DNA of 64,000 nucleotides from an uncultured bacterium (GCA_905215065.1 CAJMOF010000004.1:87576-151575), one strand, 5' to 3'; shown: positions 54,666-63,132, counted from the first letter of the stretch. Numbers and translations are program-made. Notes: generated from the sequence alone by a model not told the origin.

Positions 54666-54895
54666 GTGGGCAAAAAATGGCAAATATGAGTACTGTCACC
54701 TTTTTAGTAACAGCCAAAACAGCACCAAATGCTGCTCACACGGCTTGCACGCGCTCCTAAATTGATCAAACAGCCCAATAGCGGACTTATATGTGCTTAC
54801 GTTAATGAACATATTTACTATTATGTCTATTATCTTGTGATGACGATATGGCACTGAGATAGCAACAGTACTCATATTTGCCATTTTTTGCCCAC
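54666..54895. mobile_element. 230-bp MITE-like element
   Basis: Perfect 31-bp inverted repeats at 54666-54696 and 54865-54895 (outer end GTGGGCAAAAAATGGCAAAT) flank 168 bases that are AT-rich and have no gene. The size, perfect termini and composition unlike the surroundings fit a miniature inverted-repeat element or large stem-loop. No target-site duplication is obvious and no second copy lies in the window. Confidence 0.55.
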
Positions 54896-54976
54896 AGGGT
54901 ATGCCGCAGAAGATCCAACTTGCTCCAGCGTGCCGTACGCCGGCCTTCCCCTTCCGGCAAGTGCCGACATTTTCCC

Positions 54977-55019
54977 AGATAAAACCGAACAAAACAAACC
55001 TGTCCTTTTTCGGCAGGTT
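54977..55019 (-). repeat. R-family hairpin repeat, copy R6 (degraded)
   Basis: CCGAACAAAACAAACCTGTCC then TTTTTCGGCAGG, introduced by CAGATAAAA as in R3 and R5. The stem is partly disrupted. It lies in the leader of the DAHP synthase gene, antisense to it. Confidence 0.75.
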
Positions 55020-55023
55020 TCGC

Positions 55024-55052
55024 TTGCACTTTAGCGTGCGACAGCGGATAAT
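55024..55052 (+). promoter_or_regulatory. Predicted promoter of DAHP synthase
   Basis: -35 TTGCAC (55024-55029) and -10 GATAAT (55047-55052) with 17-base spacing, 56 bases before the start codon. Confidence 0.5.
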
Positions 55053-55107
55053 GCCGAACACTCGACAATACGCTTATTGCTCTTTCTATAGATTGAGGAG
55101 GCCCCGC

Positions 55108-56139
55108 ATGGCCATGGAATTCAAACGCAGGCTGCCAATCCCCATGGAGATCCGCGAGGAAATGCCGCTTTCCGCCGAGCTTACTGCCAAGAAGCAGGCA
55201 TTCGATGCCGAGGTCGCCAAGGTCTTTACCGGCGAGGACGCACGCAAGGTGCTCATCATTGGCCCGTGCTCTGCCGATCGCGAGGACTCGGTGCTCGAGT
55301 ACATGAACCGCCTGGCCAAAACCGCCGAGGAGGTCAAGGACAAGCTCATCATCATCCCGCGCGTCTACACCAATAAGCCGCGTACCAAAGGCACCGGTTA
55401 CAAGGGTCTTCTGCACAACCCCGACCCCGAGGCCCCCGACGACCTGCTCGAGGGCGTCAAAGCCATCCGCCATATGCACCTGCGCGTTATTGAGGAAACG
55501 GGCTTCTTCACCGCCGACGAGATGCTCTACCCCTCCAACTACCAGTACCTCGTTGACCTGCTGAGCTATGTTGCCGTGGGCGCACGCTCGGTCGAGAACC
55601 AGGAGCATCGCCTGGTGTCGAGCGGTATTGCGGTACCCGTCGGCATGAAGAACCCCACTGCTGGCTCTACCACCGTTATGCTCAACTCCATTTACGCCGC
55701 GCAGGCGCACCAGAGCTTTATCTTCCGCAACTGGGAGGTCGAGTGCGATGGCAACCCGCTCGCGCACGCCGTTATGCGTGGCTACATCGGTCTCGATGGG
55801 CGCACCTACCCCAATTACCACTACGAGCACCTGGAGCGCCTGGCCGAGCGCTATACCGAGCACGCCGGCTATGCCAATCCCGCAGCGGTCATCGACTGCA
55901 GCCACGACAACTCGGGCAAGCGTCCGCTGGAGCAGTATCGCATTTGCAAAGAGGTGCTCGACAGCTGCCGCCGCAACGAGTCCATCTCCAAGCTGGTCAA
56001 GGGCTTTATGATCGAGTCCTACCTGGAGGATGGCAACCAGCCGGTCGACGGCGGCGTCTTTGGTAAGTCGATCACCGACCCGTGCCTAGGCTGGGAAAAG
56101 ACCGACTACCTCATCCACGAGATCGCAGAGCGGGTTTAG
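55108..56139 (+). CDS. 3-deoxy-7-phosphoheptulonate (DAHP) synthase, class I
   Basis: A 343-aa enzyme joining phosphoenolpyruvate and erythrose 4-phosphate, the entry to aromatic amino acid synthesis. Typical AroF/G/H motifs are LIIGPCSADRED near residue 50, PRVYTNKPRTKGTGYKGL (PEP site) near 90, GMKNPTAGST near 185 and DCSHDNSGKRP near 265. The N-terminal extension of about 30 residues carries feedback control in this class. The ATG at 55108 has GAGGAGG upstream; the open frame from 54901 is not coding. Confidence 0.92.
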   Translation: MAMEFKRRLPIPMEIREEMPLSAELTAKKQAFDAEVAKVFTGEDARKVLIIGPCSADREDSVLEYMNRLAKTAEEVKDKLIIIPRVYTNKPRTKGTGYKGLLHNPDPEAPDDLLEGVKAIRHMHLRVIEETGFFTADEMLYPSNYQYLVDLLSYVAVGARSVENQEHRLVSSGIAVPVGMKNPTAGSTTVMLNSIYAAQAHQSFIFRNWEVECDGNPLAHAVMRGYIGLDGRTYPNYHYEHLERLAERYTEHAGYANPAAVIDCSHDNSGKRPLEQYRICKEVLDSCRRNESISKLVKGFMIESYLEDGNQPVDGGVFGKSITDPCLGWEKTDYLIHEIAERV

Positions 56140-56290
56140 TTACGTGGGTTTACCAACCCGCGTAACGGCTCGACGCTGCAAACCCGCCAGAGCGGCAATC
56201 TGCCTTTCAACTGCGGCGGCATGACCAGAAGGTCAATGCCGCCTTGTTTTAAGGCACCTTGCTCGCTCTGGCGGGTTTTCGCTGTCGTTG
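56139..56290 (+). ncRNA. Candidate four-stem structured RNA, copy X2
   Basis: P1: 56139-56150/56155-56166 with loop TACC, beginning at the last base of the DAHP synthase stop. P2: CCCGCCAGAGC (56183-56193) with GCTCTGGCGGG (56265-56275). P3: TGCCTT (56201-56206) with AAGGCA (56251-56256). P4: 56215-56243, GGCGGCAT and GACC steps, loop AGAA, bulged A. Shared unpaired sequences with X1: CTCGACGCTGC, CAATC, TTCAA, CACCTTG. All four stems differ from X1 and still pair. Confidence 0.6.
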
Positions 56291-56318
56291 CCAAAACAAC
56301 GGCATCACCTTGGCTGCA

Positions 56319-56413
56319 CACTCATTGGGGGCACTCATTGGGGACGTACTTAAATGAGTAGTCGTTGGGGACGTTCTTGTTTGACTAGTCGTTTAAGAAC
56401 GTCCCCAATGACT
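56319..56413. repeat. Cluster of V-type GGGGACG hairpins
   Basis: GCACTCATTGGGGACGTACT..AATGAGTA (56331-56360) is a V1-like hairpin with stem CACTCATT/AATGAGT. AGTCGTTGGGGACGTTCTTG (56360-56386) and an inverted copy (56387-56413) carry a different stem with the same GGGGACGTNCTT loop. A partial copy CACTCATTGGGG lies at 56319-56330. A further small hairpin CCCCCG/CGGGGG lies near 56425-56440. No gene lies from 56140 to 56522. Confidence 0.75.
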
Positions 56414-56522
56414 ATCTCTCCGCCCCCGTGGAATCGGGGGTCGTCTACCGAATGGTTGATGCGGCGGCCCTGCGGCCATGCCACACTCATAGATAGCCTG
56501 ACCCAACTTGGAAGGAGCCTCC

Positions 56523-57173
56523 ATGAGCCTTGACAACGTAACCCTGCGCGCCGCCACGCTCGACGACCTGGATGGTATCGCCGCCATCTACAACCGGCTG
56601 TGGTGCAACACGCTACGCAACCGCGGCGACGTCGAAGCTGCCGATTTCTGCGCGCGCTTCAACATTGCCATGCAGCTGCAGCGCTCCCCTATCGCGCTCG
56701 TTGCCGAGGCAGAGGGCCGCATTATCGCCGCCTGCTGCATCGGCATCTTCGAGGACGGCAAGCCGCGTACCAACCCCACGTGGGTACCCTGCTACGACGA
56801 GATGTTCGCCCAGGCAACCGAGATGGCAAAGACCGCCGATGCCAAACTCGAGGGCTCGCTCTTTGGCGACAGTCGCGAAAAGGCCACGGCCGATCGCTTT
56901 GCCGCCACGGGCAACGAGTATGCCCAGGGCCAGCTCAACCTGATCATCATTGTGCCCGAGTGGCAGGGCAAGGGACTCGGCCGCGAGCTCATCGACCTTG
57001 CGCGCGCCGAACTCGCCAAAGCCGGGTGCACCAAGTTCTTCCTGATGAGCGACTGCAACTCTGACTGGCAGTTCTACGAGCACCTCAACATGAAACGCAT
57101 CCTGGAGGATCACAGCCAAGACACCGGCGACGGCTTTATCGTCTACATGTACGGAGGCGACACGCAGGATTAG
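56523..57173 (+). CDS. GNAT-family N-acetyltransferase
   Basis: A 216-aa acetyltransferase. The acetyl-CoA loop is PEWQGKGLGREL (Q/RxxGxG/A) near residue 150, followed by the helix LIDLARAELAKAG and the typical FYEHLNMKR. The first half (YNRLWCNTLRNRGDVEAADFCARF) would bind the acceptor, which is unknown; many relatives act on small amines or protein N termini. GGAAGGAG at 56511-56518 sets the start at 56523 rather than 56508. Confidence 0.85.
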   Translation: MSLDNVTLRAATLDDLDGIAAIYNRLWCNTLRNRGDVEAADFCARFNIAMQLQRSPIALVAEAEGRIIAACCIGIFEDGKPRTNPTWVPCYDEMFAQATEMAKTADAKLEGSLFGDSREKATADRFAATGNEYAQGQLNLIIIVPEWQGKGLGRELIDLARAELAKAGCTKFFLMSDCNSDWQFYEHLNMKRILEDHSQDTGDGFIVYMYGGDTQD

Positions 57174-57238
57174 CCTGAGTGCCACCTCATGGGCTTTCTC
57201 CAAAACAGCCCAAACCAATCAGCCACGCCAAAAGGGAC

Positions 57239-57278
57239 ATGCCAAAAAGGGACAGGTTTATTTTGGCAGGTTTTATCT
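57239..57278 (+). repeat. R-family hairpin repeat, copy R7
   Basis: ATGCCAAAAAGGGACAGG then TTTATTTTGGCAGGTTTTAT, same orientation as R4. A partial copy CGCCAAAAGGGACA precedes it. It lies downstream of the GNAT gene, in the orientation where it would act as a terminator. Confidence 0.85.
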
Positions 57279-57289
57279 GGGCAAACGCC

Positions 57290-57330
57290 GACCGCCGCGA
57301 GGAAGTTGCCTTCCCTCACGGCGGTCTTCT
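57290..57330 (+). terminator. Terminator downstream of GNAT gene
   Basis: GACCGCCG..GGAAG / CTTCC..CGGCGGTC stem with a TTG loop followed by TTCT. It lies 12 bases after repeat R7. Confidence 0.65.
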
Positions 57331-57342
57331 AGCAGTCAAAAC

Positions 57343-57463
57343 CAAGTGAGTAGACTTTTTGCAGGAGGCCGAGCACACCCCGAATCGCCACAGCGCTGAC
57401 CTGCGGTTTTATTGAGCGTTTGGCGCGGTGTGCTCGACAAGTCCAAAAAAGTCTACTCACTTG
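57343..57463. repeat. W-family inverted repeat, copy W1
   Basis: Perfect 18-bp arms CAAGTGAGTAGACTTTTT and complement (57343-57360, 57446-57463). The inner pair GAGCACACC / GGTGTGCTC is at 57371-57379 and 57427-57435. The conserved ACCTGCGGTTTTAT is at 57399-57412, identical to W3 although both arm pairs differ. Confidence 0.82.
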
Positions 57464-57491
57464 CATCTGAGAGGCATCCGATAGACAAAAA

Positions 57492-57534
57492 AACCGCCGC
57501 GGAAGGGGGCCGACTCTCTCCGCGGCGGTTGTTT
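57492..57534. terminator. Terminator of the Bce-type ABC operon
   Basis: Arms AACCGCCGCGGA and TCCGCGGCGGTT lie around a loop of about 14 bases; A-runs on the left give a T-run (GGTTTTTTTG) on the minus strand, ending the ABC operon transcript. Confidence 0.8.
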
Positions 57535-57565
57535 GCGTTGGTTTTGCGACGGTTTTGCCCGCTTG

Positions 57566-59803
57566 CTACTCGCTGTAGCGGGTGGCGATGGCGGCTCGCA
57601 CCATGCCGGTGCTCATGAGGTAGGTCACCAGGAAATAGCCGCCATAGGCTGCCAGGAAAATCGCACATGTGAGGCCCACCGTGCCGCCGATGCTCATGTT
57701 GCCAAACGTGCTCACCAGCTCGATGATCACCTTGAGCGCCACAAAGGAGTGCGCCAGACCCACTGTCAGCGGGAACAGGAAGAACACCGCTTGCTGCGCC
57801 ATCACCGAATGGCGAATCTGGCGGTCGTCACAGCCGATCTGCGCCAGCACGCGATAGCTGCGGCTTCCGTCGGCCACATTGGAGAGCTGCTGGATCGACA
57901 GAATTGCCGCACATGCAACGACCAGTACAAAGCCAATATAGATGGCTAGATAGCTAATCATGCCGTTCATCTGCGCCGCCTGCGTATAGATCTCGGAGCG
58001 TGTCATGAAGATTCCCCACGACCCCGGCTCCTTGCCGTCAACGAGCAGATTGTCGAGCATGGTGTATTTAATGCTCTCGTCTGCCTTGGTCACATCCATC
58101 CCCTGCTTGTAGTTAACGAGCAGATTACTGGAATACGGCTGCAGGTTAAGCTGGGACAGCAGCTCGTCGGCTACGACCACGGTACCGGGATTGCTGCCGA
58201 GTGCCGAGTTGGCGATGGCAGCCGTGTCCTCGTCCGACTTATCGGCTGCGGGCTTGAGCTCATGTCCGCCCAAGGTGAGGGTATGGCCCCCAGCCATGTA
58301 CTTGGTGTACAGGTCGCCCAACTCGCCGCCCATATCGCACGTAAGCAAGTACTGGTCGCGGCCAATGTTCACCGGCTCCTCGCCCATCATCTGGCGCAGT
58401 TTGTTGTACTGGCTCGCCGGCGTCACAAACAGGCCCATATCATCGGCATTGCTACCCTCGAGCGCCTTGGGGAGCTTTTCGCCCATGGCCTTGCACATCT
58501 CGCCCGCCGTCACCGAAGGATCCGAGCCGCCAAGCGTATAGCTCAGATACGAATCAATCTGCACATGCTCGCCGGCAACATCGGCGATATTGACCTTCTT
58601 TCCGGCCTCGTTGCCATTATCTGCCGACTTGCCCTTGATACTTTCCGCAACGTTATCGGGATCGATACGGTCACCGTGCCATGCAGAGTACAAATCGACC
58701 GTTGCGTCTGCCAGCACCATGCGATCGGCCTCGGAAGGATTGACATACTTCTTGTAGTAGTCGAGCCTATCGGACGCGTAATAGATATACGTCTGCGACA
58801 TATCCGCCGGCGTATAGCGCTCCAGGTTCTCGTTCATCACGTTGGCGATCGACATGCCGCAGGTCACCGAGGTAATGGCCAGAAACAGGATCATCGCGAT
58901 AACGCCCATCGAAAAGCACACCGTGTTGACCTTGGCCGCAAGCTGGCGCACGGTAAACATGTTGAGGCCGCGCCAATACACGCTGCGCAGGCTCTGCAGC
59001 AGCTTGATGAGCATGCCCGAAAGTCCCCAAAATAGGGCAAAGGTACCCACCGTAACCATGGCCGTGGTGATACCGAACTGGTTCATGGCCTCCTGCAGCT
59101 TACCCTCCGTCGCGGTGAGCGGGAACCCGTCGCGCAGCAGACGGTAATAGGCCACGCCCACCAGCACCACGCCCACGACAAAGATGGCAATCGCGATCCA
59201 GGGGTTGCGCGTCTTGATGCTCTCGTTGCGACGCTCGGCACCCATAAGCTCGATGAGCCTGGTGCGGCGCACGGCGCGAAGGTTCAGCAGCAGCGTGAGC
59301 ACAAACATCACGAGCATGCAGGCAAGGGTCAGGTTGAACGCATGCACCGAGAAAAAGAAGTGGAAATTAGCGATCTGCGTCTTAAAGAGCGAGGCCGTAA
59401 AGAATGTCATGAGCTGGGAGAGCCCCACGCCCAGCACAATGCCGGCGACAAAAGCGCCGACCGAAACAAATACGGTCTCGAGCGCCATGATCGTGGCGAC
59501 GCGCCCGCGGCGCATGCCGAGCACCTGGTACAGGCCGAACTCCTTTTTGCGGCGCTTCATGATGAAGTTGTTGGCATACACCATCAAAAAGGCCATGACG
59601 CCGGCCAAAAAGTACGTCAGGTAGCCGAGCATGCTGCCCATGAGCTCGGACAGTCCCTCCTCCTTGATGCCGGCAATGTCGACCTGCATCGAGACGGTAT
59701 TGAAGGCATAGAAGACCGTGACACCCAGGGTGAGCGTCAGCAAGTAGACAAGGTAATCGCGGCCGGCGCGGCGGACGTTGCCCCAAGCGAGTTTACAGAG
59801 CAT
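57566..59803 (-). CDS. BceB-type ABC transporter permease
   Basis: A 745-aa FtsX-superfamily permease. It has about ten transmembrane helices: one at residues 15-40, three by residue 160, further helices at 190-300, then a large extracytoplasmic domain (about 340-620) and three terminal helices. This is the layout of BceB/VraG permeases that sense and remove antimicrobial peptides. The gene overlaps the ATPase gene; ATG at 59803 with TGAGGG upstream is preferred over GTG at 59815. No adjacent two-component system is seen. Confidence 0.87.
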   Translation of the reverse strand: MLCKLAWGNVRRAGRDYLVYLLTLTLGVTVFYAFNTVSMQVDIAGIKEEGLSELMGSMLGYLTYFLAGVMAFLMVYANNFIMKRRKKEFGLYQVLGMRRGRVATIMALETVFVSVGAFVAGIVLGVGLSQLMTFFTASLFKTQIANFHFFFSVHAFNLTLACMLVMFVLTLLLNLRAVRRTRLIELMGAERRNESIKTRNPWIAIAIFVVGVVLVGVAYYRLLRDGFPLTATEGKLQEAMNQFGITTAMVTVGTFALFWGLSGMLIKLLQSLRSVYWRGLNMFTVRQLAAKVNTVCFSMGVIAMILFLAITSVTCGMSIANVMNENLERYTPADMSQTYIYYASDRLDYYKKYVNPSEADRMVLADATVDLYSAWHGDRIDPDNVAESIKGKSADNGNEAGKKVNIADVAGEHVQIDSYLSYTLGGSDPSVTAGEMCKAMGEKLPKALEGSNADDMGLFVTPASQYNKLRQMMGEEPVNIGRDQYLLTCDMGGELGDLYTKYMAGGHTLTLGGHELKPAADKSDEDTAAIANSALGSNPGTVVVADELLSQLNLQPYSSNLLVNYKQGMDVTKADESIKYTMLDNLLVDGKEPGSWGIFMTRSEIYTQAAQMNGMISYLAIYIGFVLVVACAAILSIQQLSNVADGSRSYRVLAQIGCDDRQIRHSVMAQQAVFFLFPLTVGLAHSFVALKVIIELVSTFGNMSIGGTVGLTCAIFLAAYGGYFLVTYLMSTGMVRAAIATRYSE

Positions 59804-60578
59804 CGGAGCCCTCACCGCCCATCATGGCAACGACCTCCATAATGCGGTCGAAGAACTCTCGGCGGTCGGTGTCGCCGCGGCGCAGCTCGGTGAAAATCTT
59901 GCCGTCGCGGATAAACAGCACACGGCTCGTGTAGCTGGCGGCAAAGCTGTCGTGCGTGACCATGAGCACGGTGGCGCGCAGACGGCGATTGAGCGCCTCC
60001 AGGCTCTCGAGCAGCAGGCGGGCGCTCTTGGAATCGAGGGCGCCGGTGGGCTCGTCGGCCATGATCATAGTTGGGTCGGTGACGAGTGCGCGAGCCGCGG
60101 CAACGCGCTGTTGCTGACCGCCGGACATCTGGTAGGGATACTTGTCGAGCACCTGACTGATAGACAGACGCGCGGCTACATCCTGCACGCGGGTCGAGAT
60201 CTCTGCCGAGTTTGTGCGGGCGATGGTGAGCGGCAGGGCGATGTTCTCGCGCGCCGTGAGCGTATCGAGCAAGTTGGAGTCCTGGAAGATAAAGCCCAGC
60301 TCCTCGCGGCGGAACTGCGAAAGCTTGGCCTGCTTCATGCGCGTCACATCCTGGCCGTTGATGCGAATGGTGCCGCTCGTGGCGCTATCGATGGTCGACA
60401 CGCAGTTGAGCAGCGTCGACTTGCCCGAGCCCGAGGCGCCCATGATGCCGACGAATTCGCCGCGGTTGACGGTAAAGCTGACATCGTTGAGCGCGCGGGT
60501 CACGTTGCCCAGTGCTCCATATACCTTTTCGAGATGCGCGACCTCCAGTACCGGGGTCGCCGTTTGCGTGGTTTGCAT
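59793..60578 (-). CDS. BceA-type ABC transporter ATP-binding protein
   Basis: A 261-aa ATPase. Walker A is GASGSGKSTLLN near residue 47, the Q-loop FIFQDSNLLDTLTARENIALPL, the signature MSGGQQQRVAAARAL, Walker [14 protein letters not shown] and the His switch VTHD. LLDTLT and PTGALD features place it with BceA/VraF ATPases. It overlaps the permease gene by about ten bases. RBS AAAGGA. Confidence 0.9.
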   Translation of the reverse strand: MQTTQTATPVLEVAHLEKVYGALGNVTRALNDVSFTVNRGEFVGIMGASGSGKSTLLNCVSTIDSATSGTIRINGQDVTRMKQAKLSQFRREELGFIFQDSNLLDTLTARENIALPLTIARTNSAEISTRVQDVAARLSISQVLDKYPYQMSGGQQQRVAAARALVTDPTMIMADEPTGALDSKSARLLLESLEALNRRLRATVLMVTHDSFAASYTSRVLFIRDGKIFTELRRGDTDRREFFDRIMEVVAMMGGEGSDAL

Positions 60579-60718
60579 ACCGAGTCCTTTCTTGCGATTA
60601 GTCTACGGCATCTATAGTCGCAAGGAGCCGAGTCGGCTACCATCGATATGGCTTACGCTTGCCTTACCGTTGTGTAAGGTAGTGCAGGGAACGTTTTGAT
60701 GTTGAGGAAGGGCTCCTG

Positions 60719-61705
60719 TTGAAGACTGTTCATGTTGCCGCTGGGATCATTCGCAAGGAAGGATCTGACGAGCTGCTTGCCGTGCAGCGCGGCTACGGCA
60801 ACATGCAGGGACTATGGGAGTTCCCGGGCGGCAAACTTCTGCGCGGCGAGACACCCGAAGACGCCGTGCGCCGCGAGCTTATGGAAGAGCTACAGGTAAA
60901 AGTCACCAACCTGCGTGATTTCTACACCGTTGAGTATGACTACCCCGATTTTCATCTCTCCATGGAGTGTTACTACTGCTCGCTCGCCGATGAATCCGAT
61001 GAGCCCCAGAAACACGACCGCCAGCTTGATATCCGCTGGATTCCACGCACCTCGCTTGCCACGGTGGAATGGATGCCCGCCGACAAGGGGCTCATTGATG
61101 CTCTGATTGAGTTAAAGGAAGATCGGCTTGAGGCAAGCTCCGCCGATGACGCCGCGCCCAACACAACCGACAAACCCGCCACCAAACCCAAGCGCGCACC
61201 TAAACGCCGCAGCAAAAAGCGTCCCAAGCCCGGTCTGCTCGACGGCATCGATACCTCGGACCTCTCCGCTGACGAGCGCGAACTGGTCCGCCGTCGCGCC
61301 GCCATCAAAAAGTCCATGAAGGGCAACAAGCGCGCCAACACCAAGCCCGAGCTGCTCGTACGTCAGCGCCTACGGGCCGCGGGCCTTACGGGCTATCGTT
61401 TGGAATGGAAGGTACCCGGCAAGCCCGACATCGCCTTCCCCGGCCGCAAGATCGCCATCTTCGTCAACGGTTGCTTTTGGCACCGCTGCCCCAAGTGCAA
61501 CCCAAGCCAGCCCAAGCGCAACGTTGAGTTTTGGGAGGCAAAGTTCCGTCGCAACGTCGAGCGCGACCGTGCTGCTGTGGCAGCGCTCACTCAAATGGGC
61601 TGGACGCCCATAACCATCTGGGAATGCGAACTCAAAAAAGACCGCATCGACGCCACGATGGAAAAGGTCATCGAGCAGGTGCGCGCCACAGAGCCGCAGC
61701 GCTAA
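60719..61705 (+). CDS. NUDIX hydrolase fused to Vsr mismatch endonuclease
   Basis: A 328-aa two-enzyme fusion. Residues 1-128 are a MutT/NudG-like NUDIX domain: LWEFPGGK, then Glu44 and the RELMEE box at 52-57; the late Gly of the box is Gln59. A Lys/Arg/Pro linker spans about 150-172. Residues 188-322 are Vsr-like: NTKPELLVRQRL, catalytic Asp227 in PGKPDIAF, NGCFWHRCPKC at 240-250 and WECEL at 291-295. One part sanitises nucleotides, the other nicks at T:G mismatches. TTG start with GGAAGGG. No cytosine methyltransferase gene is nearby. Confidence 0.88.
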   Translation: MKTVHVAAGIIRKEGSDELLAVQRGYGNMQGLWEFPGGKLLRGETPEDAVRRELMEELQVKVTNLRDFYTVEYDYPDFHLSMECYYCSLADESDEPQKHDRQLDIRWIPRTSLATVEWMPADKGLIDALIELKEDRLEASSADDAAPNTTDKPATKPKRAPKRRSKKRPKPGLLDGIDTSDLSADERELVRRRAAIKKSMKGNKRANTKPELLVRQRLRAAGLTGYRLEWKVPGKPDIAFPGRKIAIFVNGCFWHRCPKCNPSQPKRNVEFWEAKFRRNVERDRAAVAALTQMGWTPITIWECELKKDRIDATMEKVIEQVRATEPQR

Positions 61706-61759
61706 CAGCGAGCATTCACACGCTCCGCACGTCCGCGCCACATCCACGTCACAAACCTT

Positions 61760-61852
61760 AGAAAGCCCTTAAGCTCAAAGCCTTTCAAGAGTGTTACTCG
61801 ATACCTCTGACCTGCAGTTTCATCGTAACACTAAACCAGGTTAAGCCTTTCT
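61760..61852. repeat. W-family inverted repeat, copy W2
   Basis: Outer arms AGAAAGCCCTTAA and TTAAGCCTTTCT (61760-61772, 61841-61852, one mismatch) and inner pair GTGTTAC / GTAACAC. The core is ACCTGCAGTTTCAT (61810-61823), two bases different from the other copies. Confidence 0.65.
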
Positions 61853-61958
61853 TTAGCGCTTCTTTGCGGCAGCCGCGGCATAATACTGCCAACGCACGGG
61901 ACCTAGCAGCAAACCTCGCGCGCAATCTTTTGGTGGACATCGAGGAGGCCGCATAAGC

Positions 61959-62168
61959 ATGCATTCTTCCAATGACGCAGCACAGCAGCCATCCCTAAAA
62001 CATGCAAACCTTTTCTCCTTCCCCCCGACACAGAGAAACGGCCTCCCCGACTCCCCCACCACAAAAGCCAAACGCTCAACCGACCAGAGCCACAACTTGC
62101 GAGCATCCTTCGATAAGCTCCAAGCATCCCTAGACAAGGCGTTCCCCGAACAGGCAAGAGCAATCTAA
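61959..62168 (+). CDS. Possible 69-aa protein upstream of AraC gene
   Basis: A short frame starting ATG at 61959 with GAGGAGG eleven bases upstream. The product is polar and Ser/Gln/Lys-rich without recognisable domain (..FDKLQASLDKAFPEQARAI at the end looks helical). It ends 25 bases before the AraC regulator. It could be a leader or an uncharacterised small protein, or may not be translated. Confidence 0.3.
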   Translation: MHSSNDAAQQPSLKHANLFSFPPTQRNGLPDSPTTKAKRSTDQSHNLRASFDKLQASLDKAFPEQARAI

Positions 62169-62193
62169 GCCCATCGCGCTTTATACTGATGCC

Positions 62194-63132
62194 ATGCGAA
62201 ACATGGATCACATAGAATTGCACCGCGGAGGACGCGAGGAAGCGTTTCCCGAGACCGCCGAAGACTGGCCCTATATTGCCGAACGCGCAGAATTCGCTCG
62301 CTATCCGGGCAATTCCGTCCCCTGGCACTGGCATTCCGAAGTTGAGCTTTTCTACATGGAGCAGGGAGCGATCGACTATCGAACGCACGCGGCTCATGAG
62401 CACGTACGCTTTGAGGAAGGGTCCGCCGGCTTTATCAACGGCGGCGTTTTGCACAGCACGCTGCAATCACCCAATTCGGCGCCAGCCATTCAAATGCTGC
62501 ATATCTTTCAGCCGTCGATGCTCGGCGATCCCGCGGGGCGTCTCCAAAAGCGCTACATCAACCCATTGCTTCAATGTCGAGGCGTCGATGTGCTCAAATG
62601 GTCGCCCACCAATCCCGACGATATGCCCTTTATCGATTTGCTAAAGAGCTCCTTTAGCCACGACCTTCAACGGCCGCAGAACGAGATGGCGCTTCGAAAT
62701 AGTTTGTCAGAGCTCTGGATTCAGATTAACGCCAAGACCGAACCGCTCTTTTCTTCCGACGGCGCCTCTTGGATGACCAGCCGCGACGTACAGTTCAAGG
62801 CAATCCTGGACTTTATCCGCGCAAACTATGCAGCCGCTATAGATGTGCCCCAGATGGCATCTGCAGCCGGCGTAAGCGAAAGAGAGTGTTACCGCATTAT
62901 CGAAACTTGTGCAGGAACGACCCCGGCGGCATATCTACGCGCATACCGCATAAACCGTGCTTGCGAACTTTTGGCACACACCACGCGAACGGTACAGACA
63001 GTCGCGCGCCAATGCGGATTTATAACAGCAAGCCATCTTGGCCAGGTATTTAAAGAACAAATGGGGTGCACTCCTTCGAGCTATCGAGCAGCGAGGCAGA
63101 ATCTCGATAGCACCAGGCAGAAATCCCGCTAG
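62194..63132 (+). CDS. AraC-family transcriptional regulator
   Basis: A 312-aa regulator. The N-terminal cupin (GNSVPWHWHSEVELFYMEQG..GSAGFINGGVLHST, residues about 35-100) should bind a sugar or similar ligand. The C-terminal AraC domain (about 210-300) has two HTH motifs: IDVPQMASAAGVSERECYRIIE and VQTVARQCGFITASHLGQVFKEQMGCTPSSYR. No metabolic gene is adjacent to reveal its target. The ATG at 62194 lacks a strong SD. Confidence 0.87.
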   Translation: MRNMDHIELHRGGREEAFPETAEDWPYIAERAEFARYPGNSVPWHWHSEVELFYMEQGAIDYRTHAAHEHVRFEEGSAGFINGGVLHSTLQSPNSAPAIQMLHIFQPSMLGDPAGRLQKRYINPLLQCRGVDVLKWSPTNPDDMPFIDLLKSSFSHDLQRPQNEMALRNSLSELWIQINAKTEPLFSSDGASWMTSRDVQFKAILDFIRANYAAAIDVPQMASAAGVSERECYRIIETCAGTTPAAYLRAYRINRACELLAHTTRTVQTVARQCGFITASHLGQVFKEQMGCTPSSYRAARQNLDSTRQKSR

